From DAOPKN01 sp035391225 (lineage in GTDB: Bacteria > Thermotogota > Thermotogae > MWEM01), in contig DAOPKN010000050.1 in the NCBI GenBank assembly GCA_035391225.1, positions 1 to 13,924 of the forward strand: a stretch of 13,924 nucleotides of DNA. The letters are read 5' to 3'. Below, in pieces: positions 1-6,110 of the stretch (positions are counted from its first letter, which is position 1; each line of letters starts with the position of its first letter). The notes beneath the pieces were generated by a model that worked only from the letters and a program-made list of their open reading frames with translations, had not been told where the DNA came from and searched no databases. The translations under genes and the position numbers were made by a program.

Positions 1-336
1 CACCATTTTTTTCTCCTCGCGCCCTGGGTCACACTACTCATCATCCCGATCGGCTTCATTTTCCTGCCGATCGGCTTCATTTTCCTGATGATCTACCTCC
101 AGAACACCTTTTCCATGGAACAGCGGTTGCAAAACTTGAAGAACCAGTTCCATTCTTTCCTGTCCCATCGCTTTAGGGCACCCAACCAAATTCGATGGCG
201 TAACGTGGGGTTGTTGATTCTCTTTTCCATCATCACGATCGGTATTTACTGGTGGTACTTGTTGATCCAGCATTCGCAGGAAATCAACGATTTCGTGCGC
301 GCAGACCAGGAAAACCGGCAATCCTTGCACGGGTAA
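1..336 (+). CDS. Partial membrane protein, C-terminal part (DUF4234-like tail)
   Basis: The reading frame is open from the first base of the window to a TAA at 334-336, so only the last 111 residues are present and the true start lies upstream. The visible part begins with a very hydrophobic segment (residues about 3-31), then a basic amphipathic stretch (about 38-66, rich in Q, K, R and H), then a second hydrophobic segment around GLLILFSIITIGIYWWYLL (about 70-88), and a short polar tail. The second segment, with I-T-x-G-I-Y-W followed by a polar region containing EIND, resembles the small DUF4234-type membrane domain. That assignment is from memory of the pattern and is tentative. The first membrane segment contains two identical copies of PIGFIFL encoded by a perfect 21-bp tandem duplication. 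No function can be assigned. A likely separate promoter lies downstream, so it probably ends its own transcription unit, although no clear terminator hairpin follows. Confidence 0.7.
   Translation, partial: HHFFLLAPWVTLLIIPIGFIFLPIGFIFLMIYLQNTFSMEQRLQNLKNQFHSFLSHRFRAPNQIRWRNVGLLILFSIITIGIYWWYLLIQHSQEINDFVRADQENRQSLHG
46..87 (+). repeat. Perfect 21-bp tandem direct repeat (two units)
   Basis: Positions 46-66 and 67-87 are identical (unit starts CCGATCGGC and ends TTTTCCTG). The unit is seven codons long, so it stays in frame and duplicates PIGFIFL inside a membrane segment of the partial protein. It looks like a recent slippage or unequal-recombination duplication. Confidence 0.95.
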
Positions 337-367
337 CCAGTCCACTTTCACTTTTTTGATTCGATAC

Positions 368-396
368 TTGATTTTTTTGAATATCTGTGCTATTAT
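368..396 (+). promoter_or_regulatory. Sigma-70-type promoter for the 45-aa ORF/MBL/hydrolase unit
   Basis: A -35-like TTGATT (368-373) is followed after 17 nt by TATTAT (391-396). The base triplet before the -10 box is TGC, giving an extended -10 (TGn). The surrounding region (about 340-435) is markedly AT-rich compared with the rest of the window. Transcription would start near 403, leaving a leader of about 50 nt before the ATG at 453. Confidence 0.6.
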
Positions 397-452
397 CCTG
401 ATGAAATCCTTCAGGTATTGTATTTTTTTTGATTCTCAAGGAGGGGGATACC

Positions 453-590
453 ATGCCTGCCAACAAGCACACGAGACACAGATGGACTCCCAAGGGGTTT
501 GGACCACGTCGCGCGGCGAACATGGAAGAGGCCGTGCCCGAAAAAGGCTCCGAAGAGAAAGAAAAAGCAAGCAACTACTGGATCATTTAG
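453..590 (+). CDS. Small hypothetical protein, 45 aa
   Basis: The ATG at 453 is preceded by a very strong ribosome binding site, AAGGAGGGGG (about 438-446), and the frame ends at TAG 588-590. It encodes a charged 45-residue peptide. The N-terminal half is basic (MPANKHTRHRWTPKGFGPRR), the next part is acidic and lysine-rich (EE, PEKGSEEKEKA), and it ends in NYWII. There is no signal peptide or membrane segment. It is the first frame after the promoter at 368-396 and its stop lies 22 nt before the GTG start of the metallo-hydrolase, so it is probably co-transcribed with that gene. I do not recognise the family. It could be a genuine small protein, or a translated leader that couples ribosomes to the downstream gene. 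The strong ribosome binding site is the main support. Longer frames overlapping it have no comparable start signal. Confidence 0.6.
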   Translation: MPANKHTRHRWTPKGFGPRRAANMEEAVPEKGSEEKEKASNYWII

Positions 591-612
591 CCATCGAATA
601 GGAGTGAAAAAC

Positions 613-1443
613 GTGGAGCATCAGTGGAAGGAACACGGCAACCATTTTTCCTTTCTCACCCAGGATCCAACACCTGACCGACCTGCGTTGGGGTACCTTC
701 GCGGAAGCAAGTACGCGCTGATGATCGACGCGGGCGCTTCGTTTCGCCATGCCGAGCTGTTCCGGGAGCACTTGGAGATCCGGGGAAACCGGGAGCCCGA
801 TTTTGTTTTCGTGACCCACTGGCACTGGGATCACGTGTTCGGACTGGGCGCGCTCGATGTTCCCATCCTATCCCACGAACAAACTCGCCGAGAACTGGAA
901 GAAAGAAAAGATACCAACTGGAAAGAAGAAATCGTCCGCGAAGACTGGCTCATTAAGCACGAATTCGAAGGCAGGGAAGAATTCGACCTGCAAATCGTTC
1001 TTCCCCAAATCACCTTTTCCGATCGAATGACGCTTGACTTGGGCGGGGTTACCGCCCAGCTGGTCCACGTGAATTGCGACCACACCTCGGATTCTTCCAT
1101 CCTTTTTTCCCCGGAAGCGGGCGTGGTATTCCTGGGAGATTGCTTGTACTGTGCCGCGCAAAACCGCACGTACTATTACCGGGAGGAAGTTTTCCTGGGG
1201 CTGCTGGAACAGCTGCTCTCGTACGACGCCACGCTGTACGTGGATTCCCACCGCGATGGGATCCCCCGTGAAAAAATGGAAACCTTTCTCCACCGCACGC
1301 ATACCCTTTCCGATTCGGTTTCCCGCTTCGAATCGTTTCCGGATGCACTGGGGTTCCTTCGGGAAAAGGGAATCGAACAGGACGAGGAATCCGAATTCCT
1401 ATTCAACGCGTTTCGAAGCGGCAGGGAACTGTTCGGCGCATGA
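613..1443 (+). CDS. Metallo-beta-lactamase-fold metal-dependent hydrolase
   Basis: This 276-residue protein carries the metallo-beta-lactamase-fold metal-binding signature. THWHWDH (H69, H71, D73, H74) is the HxHxDH motif, H157 lies in DHTSDSS, D176 in FLGDCLY and H213 in DSHRDG. It therefore has all the ligands of a binuclear metal site and is probably an active cytoplasmic hydrolase. The substrate cannot be read from sequence: relatives include glyoxalase II-like thioesterases, lactonases and ribonucleases. An aspartate after HxH and a full His set make simple structural decay unlikely. The GTG at 613 is chosen because AGGAG lies at 600-604 with 8-nt spacing. A GTG at 604 overlaps that site, and earlier in-frame starts run through the 45-aa ORF. 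The stop TGA at 1441-1443 overlaps the ATG of the next gene (ATGA), which implies translational coupling with the exported alpha/beta hydrolase. Confidence 0.9.
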   Translation: MEHQWKEHGNHFSFLTQDPTPDRPALGYLRGSKYALMIDAGASFRHAELFREHLEIRGNREPDFVFVTHWHWDHVFGLGALDVPILSHEQTRRELEERKDTNWKEEIVREDWLIKHEFEGREEFDLQIVLPQITFSDRMTLDLGGVTAQLVHVNCDHTSDSSILFSPEAGVVFLGDCLYCAAQNRTYYYREEVFLGLLEQLLSYDATLYVDSHRDGIPREKMETFLHRTHTLSDSVSRFESFPDALGFLREKGIEQDEESEFLFNAFRSGRELFGA

Positions 1444-2270
1444 CACGCGTATCGTTCCCAGGAGTTGCGAAAAGGATGCTTCGGAAAAGCACGCTGGTTG
1501 TATTGCTCTTCGCAGTCGTTTCGCTGGCTTTCGCGGCTGCCCCCGCTTTCACCGCCTCGCCCGTTGCCACCAACAGCCTGGGCCTTCCGGTGTATCGCGT
1601 GGCAGTCGGGGACATTCAGATGGGCTACGCCGTCACCGGAAAGGGGAGCCCCCTGGTGTTGCTCACAGGACTGGCTTGCACCGTGGAACACTGGCCGCCG
1701 GAAGTGGTGGAGACTCTCTCGCGTGCCTTCACCGTGATCCTTCTGGATAACCGGGGAATGGGGTACAGCACCGATACCGGAGAGCCTTTCAGCTACGAGT
1801 TGCTTTCGGAAGATGTTGTGGGTTTCCTGCGCGCCATTGGGATAGAAAAAGCGGACTTCCTGGGGTATTCGATGGGGAGCATTTTCATCCAGTACCTTCT
1901 GCTCCATTACCCCCAGCTGGTCGACCGAGCGGTGTTGCACGCAACGGCCCTGGATTCCGCGGGGATACTGCATAGCCTGGAACAATTCGCCAACGCCCCG
2001 CTGCCCACTTCCGGGCCCGTGAAGCGGCAGCTGGACATCGTGGATGACTGGCATGCTTCGGCGAGCGACTTCCAAAGCGTCGAAAACCAGGTGTTGCTGA
2101 TCGTGGGAACCGCAGACCCCATCGTGGACCCTGAGGATTCCTCGTTGCTGGCACAAATTCTCCCCGGGTCATGGCTCGTGCGCTTTCCCGGCAACACCCA
2201 TTACCTGATGTTCGAAAACCCCGTGGATTTTGCCGACGTGCTTTTCGGCTTCCTAACGCACGGTCGTTAA
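1440..2270 (+). CDS. Exported alpha/beta-fold hydrolase
   Basis: A 276-residue alpha/beta hydrolase with the nucleophile elbow GYSMGS (Ser144), a likely acid Asp226 in GTADPIVDP and catalytic His254 in GNTHYLMFENP. The oxyanion region is LLTGLAC, and DNRGMGYS follows strand 4, as in epoxide-hydrolase and lipase/esterase-like families. The segment between the core strands is short, so the lid is minimal. The N-terminus has a signal-peptide-like stretch (LRK, then hydrophobic VVLLFAVVSLAFAAA, cleavage possible after AFTA), so the enzyme is probably exported, either released to the periplasm/surface or anchored by this segment. Two starts are possible. ATG 1440 overlaps the previous stop by ATGA, with a weak AGGGA 12 nt upstream. 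ATG 1476, 12 codons later, has AGGAG at 1460-1464 and gives a more standard signal peptide. The stop TAA overlaps the stop of the convergent kinase gene. Substrate unknown. Confidence 0.88.
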   Translation: MTRVSFPGVAKRMLRKSTLVVLLFAVVSLAFAAAPAFTASPVATNSLGLPVYRVAVGDIQMGYAVTGKGSPLVLLTGLACTVEHWPPEVVETLSRAFTVILLDNRGMGYSTDTGEPFSYELLSEDVVGFLRAIGIEKADFLGYSMGSIFIQYLLLHYPQLVDRAVLHATALDSAGILHSLEQFANAPLPTSGPVKRQLDIVDDWHASASDFQSVENQVLLIVGTADPIVDPEDSSLLAQILPGSWLVRFPGNTHYLMFENPVDFADVLFGFLTHGR

Positions 2271-4747
2271 CGCAACCTCCCCTGGATTTTTCCCAGGATT
2301 CCTTGGAGTTCTTCCAACGTAAACGGGCGATCCAGTAGATAGTATCCCTCCGGAAGGGGTGCGCCCCTTCCCTCCTCGGAATACCGATCCTGTAATACAA
2401 TGGTTGGGACCTTTGCCGGTGGAAGATCCAGAAGGATGTCTCGGTCCACGATAAGGATGTCCGGGCTAATTTGTTTCAACAGGTCGTTTGCACGTGAAAC
2501 GTCTGGTTCTTTCCGCAACACCATTCCCTGGCCCCGAAAGAAATGTTCCAGTAATCGTCCCGAAAATGGGTCGGATGTCACCAGGATCACGCCACCTTTC
2601 ACTACCTGGGTTGCCAATGCCTGGGGCTCCATCAAGGATGTGTTTTGGGAAACAGGCACCTGGAACGCGAACACGCTTCCCCCCTGCTTGCGGTTGCGCG
2701 CGCTGATCGTTCCTCCCATTCGTTCCACCAGCGCCCGTGCTATCGTTAGCCCCAGACCCGTTCCCCCTATCGCGGAATTTTTCTTGTCCAATCGGGCAAA
2801 CCTTTCGAAGAGCTTGTGATCCATCCCCTCCGGGAACCCCGACCCCGTATCTTCCACGGAAATGGCCAAGTAGCTCTCTTCCTTCGCATCGATCGCCTGG
2901 CGGCGGGCCACGGAAACCTTGATGTACCCGCTCGAAGTGTACTTGATGGCATTTCCCAACAAGTTGTTCAACACTTGGCTCAACCTTCCCTCATCCCCGA
3001 GGAATAATTCGGGCACATCGGGGGAAACCTGCAGGAGCAACAGCAGTCCCTTTCTCTGTGCCTCCACCCGGAACGGGGAACAACAGGTATCCAGCATGGC
3101 ACGAAGCGAAAACGCCTTCTCTTCCAGCTCGAAGTCGCCCGACTCGATGCGCGCCACGTCCAAAAGCCCATTGATAATGGGAAGCAACCGTCTCGCCGAC
3201 TGGATCACGATCTTGATCAAGTTGTTCCTTTCGCTGGCGTCCTCCATCTTGGAAGCCATCTGCGCCCCAAGCAAGATGCCGTTGAGGGGGGTACGCAGCT
3301 CGTGGCTCACCACCTGCAAGAACTCGGTTTTTGCCCGGTTGGCGGCTTCTGCTTTCTCCCTTTCGGCGTGCAATTGCCGTTCGCGTTCCCCGATTTCTTC
3401 TTGCATCTTCAAAATCATCCGGGTGGTTTCCTGCAAGCGCGTAACAAGGGATTGGGCGTCCATATTCATGGGAAGCTGGTCCGAAAACAGCGGCTCCCCG
3501 GAAGAAACCCCGGACATGTCCAGCGAAACCCGTTCGATTTGCCGCGAAGAGCTTTCCACCTTTCCAAACACTTCCTGTACCGAAAGGCGCATCCCCTCCA
3601 AACGGCGTGCGAGATCACCCAGCTCGTCCTTGGCCTTCAACTCTTGGGGAGGAAGAGAGACGTGGAAGACGCCTTTGGAAAAGGCATCGTTCACGTAACC
3701 CGCAGTAGCGGTCACCCGCCGGGAAAAGGAACGGACCAAGAAGAACAGAACCAAAAATAGGGTGAAAAAGCCACTCCCGGCGATGAGCAGGGTCACCTGG
3801 AGTTCTCGAAGTGGAGTTGCATAGATCTCGGATTCCAACACAACGGTAGAGAACGTCCAGGGTGTGGTGGTGTTCCGCACGCGAACCGGGAAAAAGAATT
3901 TCCGCGCATCCCGCCCAAAAAACCGGGAGAAGACCATTCCCTCATACTCCTTGCCCTTCGAAAAGATATCCATAAAGAAGGCTGTATCCTCCTGTGTTTC
4001 CACCGCGGGAGTTCCCAACTGTTGCTGTTGTGGATGGGCCACCATCATTCCCTCGTGGGAAATCAGGCGGCCAAACCCACTTTCCAGGATGCGAACCGAC
4101 GCCGTGATTTGCACCAGGTCATCCAACGTGAAGTCCACACCCACTACACCAACGATCCTTCCCCCTTTTTTGATGGGAACGGTCAGCGACGTAATGGTTT
4201 TCACCATGTTCTCCGTGATCCGATAGTCGTACGGTTCCAGGATTCGCTGCTCCCCGGAATGCAGCGAAAGAAGGTAATAATCTCCCGGACCCGGTTGCAG
4301 GTAATCGTTCAAATGTTCCAGGAAAAGTTCCCCGTTGTCCCGGTACCAGTAGGGGATGAAGCGACCCGTGGAATCATGCCCCGGAAGACCCCGGAATTCC
4401 CCATCTTTCCCGTCAAAAGAATCCGGCTCCCAAGCACACCAAACCGCGAGGATGTCCTCGTTGTCCTGGAGAAAGGCGTTCAAGACACGGTTCACTTTTT
4501 CCCGGTTTGCCTGATCCGTGCCCGCGATGCTCTGCAAGTAAATCCCCAGCACCTCAACCTGCGCCATTTTCTGGTCGAGGTAGCCTTCCACCATCGCACC
4601 GTACTGCCCGGAAACCGCGTGGGAAAGGGCTCTTGCTTGCTGCAGCGAATGGGAGAAAGATTCCCAGAGGAAGTAACCCCCCATCCCCACGAGGACAAGG
4701 GAAGCAGGAAACAAAAGGGAAAACATCCATTTCTTTCGAATCGTCAA
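2267..4747 (-). CDS. Hybrid sensor histidine kinase with Cache-like sensor and degenerate receiver
   Basis: The 826-residue membrane kinase has a transmembrane helix at about 8-28 and an extracytoplasmic double-Cache-like sensor (about 30-310, with VVGVDFTLDDL typical of that fold). A second transmembrane helix (about 318-340) and a HAMP-like linker (about 340-395) follow, then a coiled coil (about 430-475). HisKA has the phospho-acceptor His482 in SHELRTPLNG. The HATPase domain has an N box around NNLLGNAIKYT (N599), a G1 box EDTGSGFP and GTGLGL (about 662-667). The C-terminus (about 718-826) looks like a receiver domain with Asp726 and Asp768. However, the usual Thr/Ser is Gln786 and the usual Lys is Arg807 (LDRPF), so normal phosphotransfer there is doubtful. 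No partner regulator is adjacent, so it may feed a distant one. The start is TTG at 4747, preceded by a G-run. Met8 (4726) is an alternative with no better ribosome binding site. Its ligand is unknown; Cache sensors often bind small organic molecules. Confidence 0.9.
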   Translation of the reverse strand: MTIRKKWMFSLLFPASLVLVGMGGYFLWESFSHSLQQARALSHAVSGQYGAMVEGYLDQKMAQVEVLGIYLQSIAGTDQANREKVNRVLNAFLQDNEDILAVWCAWEPDSFDGKDGEFRGLPGHDSTGRFIPYWYRDNGELFLEHLNDYLQPGPGDYYLLSLHSGEQRILEPYDYRITENMVKTITSLTVPIKKGGRIVGVVGVDFTLDDLVQITASVRILESGFGRLISHEGMMVAHPQQQQLGTPAVETQEDTAFFMDIFSKGKEYEGMVFSRFFGRDARKFFFPVRVRNTTTPWTFSTVVLESEIYATPLRELQVTLLIAGSGFFTLFLVLFFLVRSFSRRVTATAGYVNDAFSKGVFHVSLPPQELKAKDELGDLARRLEGMRLSVQEVFGKVESSSRQIERVSLDMSGVSSGEPLFSDQLPMNMDAQSLVTRLQETTRMILKMQEEIGERERQLHAEREKAEAANRAKTEFLQVVSHELRTPLNGILLGAQMASKMEDASERNNLIKIVIQSARRLLPIINGLLDVARIESGDFELEEKAFSLRAMLDTCCSPFRVEAQRKGLLLLLQVSPDVPELFLGDEGRLSQVLNNLLGNAIKYTSSGYIKVSVARRQAIDAKEESYLAISVEDTGSGFPEGMDHKLFERFARLDKKNSAIGGTGLGLTIARALVERMGGTISARNRKQGGSVFAFQVPVSQNTSLMEPQALATQVVKGGVILVTSDPFSGRLLEHFFRGQGMVLRKEPDVSRANDLLKQISPDILIVDRDILLDLPPAKVPTIVLQDRYSEEGRGAPLPEGYYLLDRPFTLEELQGILGKIQGRLR

Positions 4748-4779
4748 GAGAACCCCCCCCAGAGCTGTAGCATCTTGGT

Positions 4780-4797
4780 AAGGGATATTATACCCTT
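4780..4797 (-). promoter_or_regulatory. Promoter -10 box inside an inverted repeat, hybrid kinase gene
   Basis: On the minus strand a perfect TATAAT lies at 4792-4787, about 40 nt upstream of the TTG start. It is enclosed by the inverted repeat AAGGG-N8-CCCTT (4780-4797). A TTGACA occurs at 4820-4815, overlapping the stop of the upstream gene, but its spacing of 22 nt is too long for a normal promoter and no good hexamer occurs at 16-18 nt. The box position is clear. The -35 and any operator role of the repeat are uncertain. Confidence 0.4.
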
Positions 4798-4816
4798 TTC
4801 TGACCAGTTAGGACTG

Positions 4817-5935
4817 TCAATCTCCGTTTTTTGTGCCCGCCGGAAAGAAATCCCCAAGCAACCGTGCGATGCCCCCCGTGGAAAAAGCACGGAAAAAAGC
4901 GGCTCTGTCTATCGGTGCGGGAAACTTTCCCACGAAATAGGGGTTGCCCGGCAAAAGCCACGCAAACGGGCACTCCTCGTGGAGAACTTCTCCCCGCCCA
5001 TCCTGGAGAAGGGTTTTTCCCTTCGGAGTGTTCACCACCACTGCCGAAACCCCTTTTTCCAATGAAGTGCCTGGTCGAAACCGTTCGATGCCCCAGAAAT
5101 CCCCGATGGTGATATCCGCGAAGCGTTCCACCCCGCGGGCAAAGCAGTCGTAGCAAGATGGGCGCATGGAAAACCCCCGCTCGTACCAATCGTAGAAGGG
5201 ATTTCGATTTCCTTGGAAATCCAGCACCTTTCCGTTGGTGAACGACACCCGCACGCTCACGTTGTTCCACCCGTTGTGCTTCGAACGGAACTGGTACTCG
5301 CTCACCGGTGCTCCTTCTTTTTGCGCAAGGAACTCCAGGTACTTCTCGAAAAGCGCCGGCGATGGAACACCGTAGCAGATCACCTCGCAGCTGACCAACC
5401 CCGGGGCATCGCTTCCCAGGAACGAGCGTAATCCCGCCACCTGGCATCCCGTCCCGCAAAATAACACCGGGATTCCCTGGTGCAGCAAATCCTTCACCCT
5501 GTGAAAGATGCCCCGGGTATCCGACTGCACGTACTTGGATTTTCGTAGCGCATCCAACTCCTGCACGTCATGTGCGATGGCATGCACCAGGTGAAAATGC
5601 TCCTCGAAAGCTGCTCCCACCACCACGCCGTTTCGCGCGAACATCTGCTTTGCCAGCGCGCTAAAAAGCCCTCCCGAGCTGGAGGCGAGGCGTTCTGGGT
5701 CAGAACGGTTCCAGGCGACGAACACTTCTGGTGAAGAAGTTCCCCGCGAAGGGGGGGTGGAAACCGGGCACACCTTCTCGCACATCCCGCAGTGCGTGCA
5801 GCGGCTTTCGTCCACGTTCGGGTAGGCGAAGCCCTCGCTGTCGCGAACCATGCGGATGCAATGCACCGGGCACGCATCATGGCAAGCGCCACACCCGGTG
5901 CAATCGTGCTTGTGTCCAGATGGAAAAAAAGCCAT
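4817..5935 (-). CDS. Ferredoxin-domain protein of the F420-hydrogenase/dehydrogenase beta subunit (FrhB/FdhB) family
   Basis: A 372-residue cytoplasmic iron-sulfur protein. The N-terminus holds two [4Fe-4S] ferredoxin motifs, CTGCGACHDACP (C12, C15, C18, C22) and CTHCGMCEKVCP (C46, C49, C52, C56). The rest matches the FrhB/FdhB-type beta-subunit fold, with CGTGCQVAGL, CEVICYGVPSP, a later PSCYDCFARG cysteine pair and ADITIGDFWG. In characterised relatives this fold binds FAD, passes electrons from Fe-S clusters and reduces F420 or another acceptor. Many bacterial copies stand alone, often near surface-polysaccharide genes, with unknown substrate. No hydrogenase or dehydrogenase subunit is beside it here. 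The ATG at 5935 is chosen: GGAGG lies 7 nt upstream on the minus strand, and the upstream promoter would begin transcription near 6006. The frame stays open further up, to an ATG at 6034, but that start lies upstream of the promoter and adds a non-conserved tail. The gene reads away from the lipoprotein gene. Confidence 0.88.
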   Translation of the reverse strand: MAFFPSGHKHDCTGCGACHDACPVHCIRMVRDSEGFAYPNVDESRCTHCGMCEKVCPVSTPPSRGTSSPEVFVAWNRSDPERLASSSGGLFSALAKQMFARNGVVVGAAFEEHFHLVHAIAHDVQELDALRKSKYVQSDTRGIFHRVKDLLHQGIPVLFCGTGCQVAGLRSFLGSDAPGLVSCEVICYGVPSPALFEKYLEFLAQKEGAPVSEYQFRSKHNGWNNVSVRVSFTNGKVLDFQGNRNPFYDWYERGFSMRPSCYDCFARGVERFADITIGDFWGIERFRPGTSLEKGVSAVVVNTPKGKTLLQDGRGEVLHEECPFAWLLPGNPYFVGKFPAPIDRAAFFRAFSTGGIARLLGDFFPAGTKNGD

Positions 5936-6110
5936 GTCTTGTCCTCCAATCGTTGTGTTGCAAGCCTTCCTGGGACCGGGGAAAACCACGCGGAGGTGGA
6001 ACGGCCCCAAAAAGTATACCATCTTTCGGAGCATGGATTTCTCACATGGCCATCACATAGGCAGGGTATGCTTGGCCTGAAAACCCCAAACACGAAAGGA
6101 GGAAACACAC
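5936..6110. other. Divergent intergenic region between the FrhB-like gene and the lipoprotein operon
   Basis: This 175-nt region must hold the promoters for both divergent units. The minus-strand promoter is near 6013-6021. For the plus-strand unit the best -10-like hexamer is TATGCT (6067-6072), about 39 nt before the ATG, with no convincing -35. A small palindrome ATGGCCAT (6046-6053) and two TCACAT direct repeats (6042-6047 and 6053-6058) lie between the two -10 candidates and could be a regulator site, but they are short enough to be chance. The strong ribosome binding site AAAGGAGG (6095-6102) serves the lipoprotein gene. Confidence 0.4.
6013..6021 (-). promoter_or_regulatory. Extended -10 promoter for the FrhB-like gene
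   Basis: On the minus strand TATACT (6018-6013) is preceded by TGG, an extended -10 element. No good -35 is seen 16-18 nt upstream, which is tolerable for an extended -10 promoter. Predicted transcription from about 6006 gives a leader of roughly 70 nt to the ATG at 5935. Confidence 0.45.

Noticed and set aside
1176..2156. Long open frame on the minus strand opposite the metallo-hydrolase and alpha/beta hydrolase genes
   Set aside because: It runs opposite two genes with clear catalytic motifs, has no recognisable domain and no ribosome binding site, and its composition fits an antisense shadow of GC-rich coding DNA.
2278..2302. Inverted repeat CCTGG-N6-CCAGG near the kinase 3' end as a possible terminator
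   Set aside because: The stem is only 5 bp, lies inside the kinase coding end, and has no T-run on either strand after it.
4815..4820. TTGACA as the -35 of the hybrid kinase promoter
   Set aside because: The spacing to TATAAT is 22 nt, well beyond the usual 16-18 nt, so it is only mentioned and not called as part of a promoter.
4022..5065. Long plus-strand open frame spanning the start of the kinase gene and the end of the FrhB-like gene
   Set aside because: It crosses two real minus-strand genes and a promoter, and its protein shows no domain or start signal.
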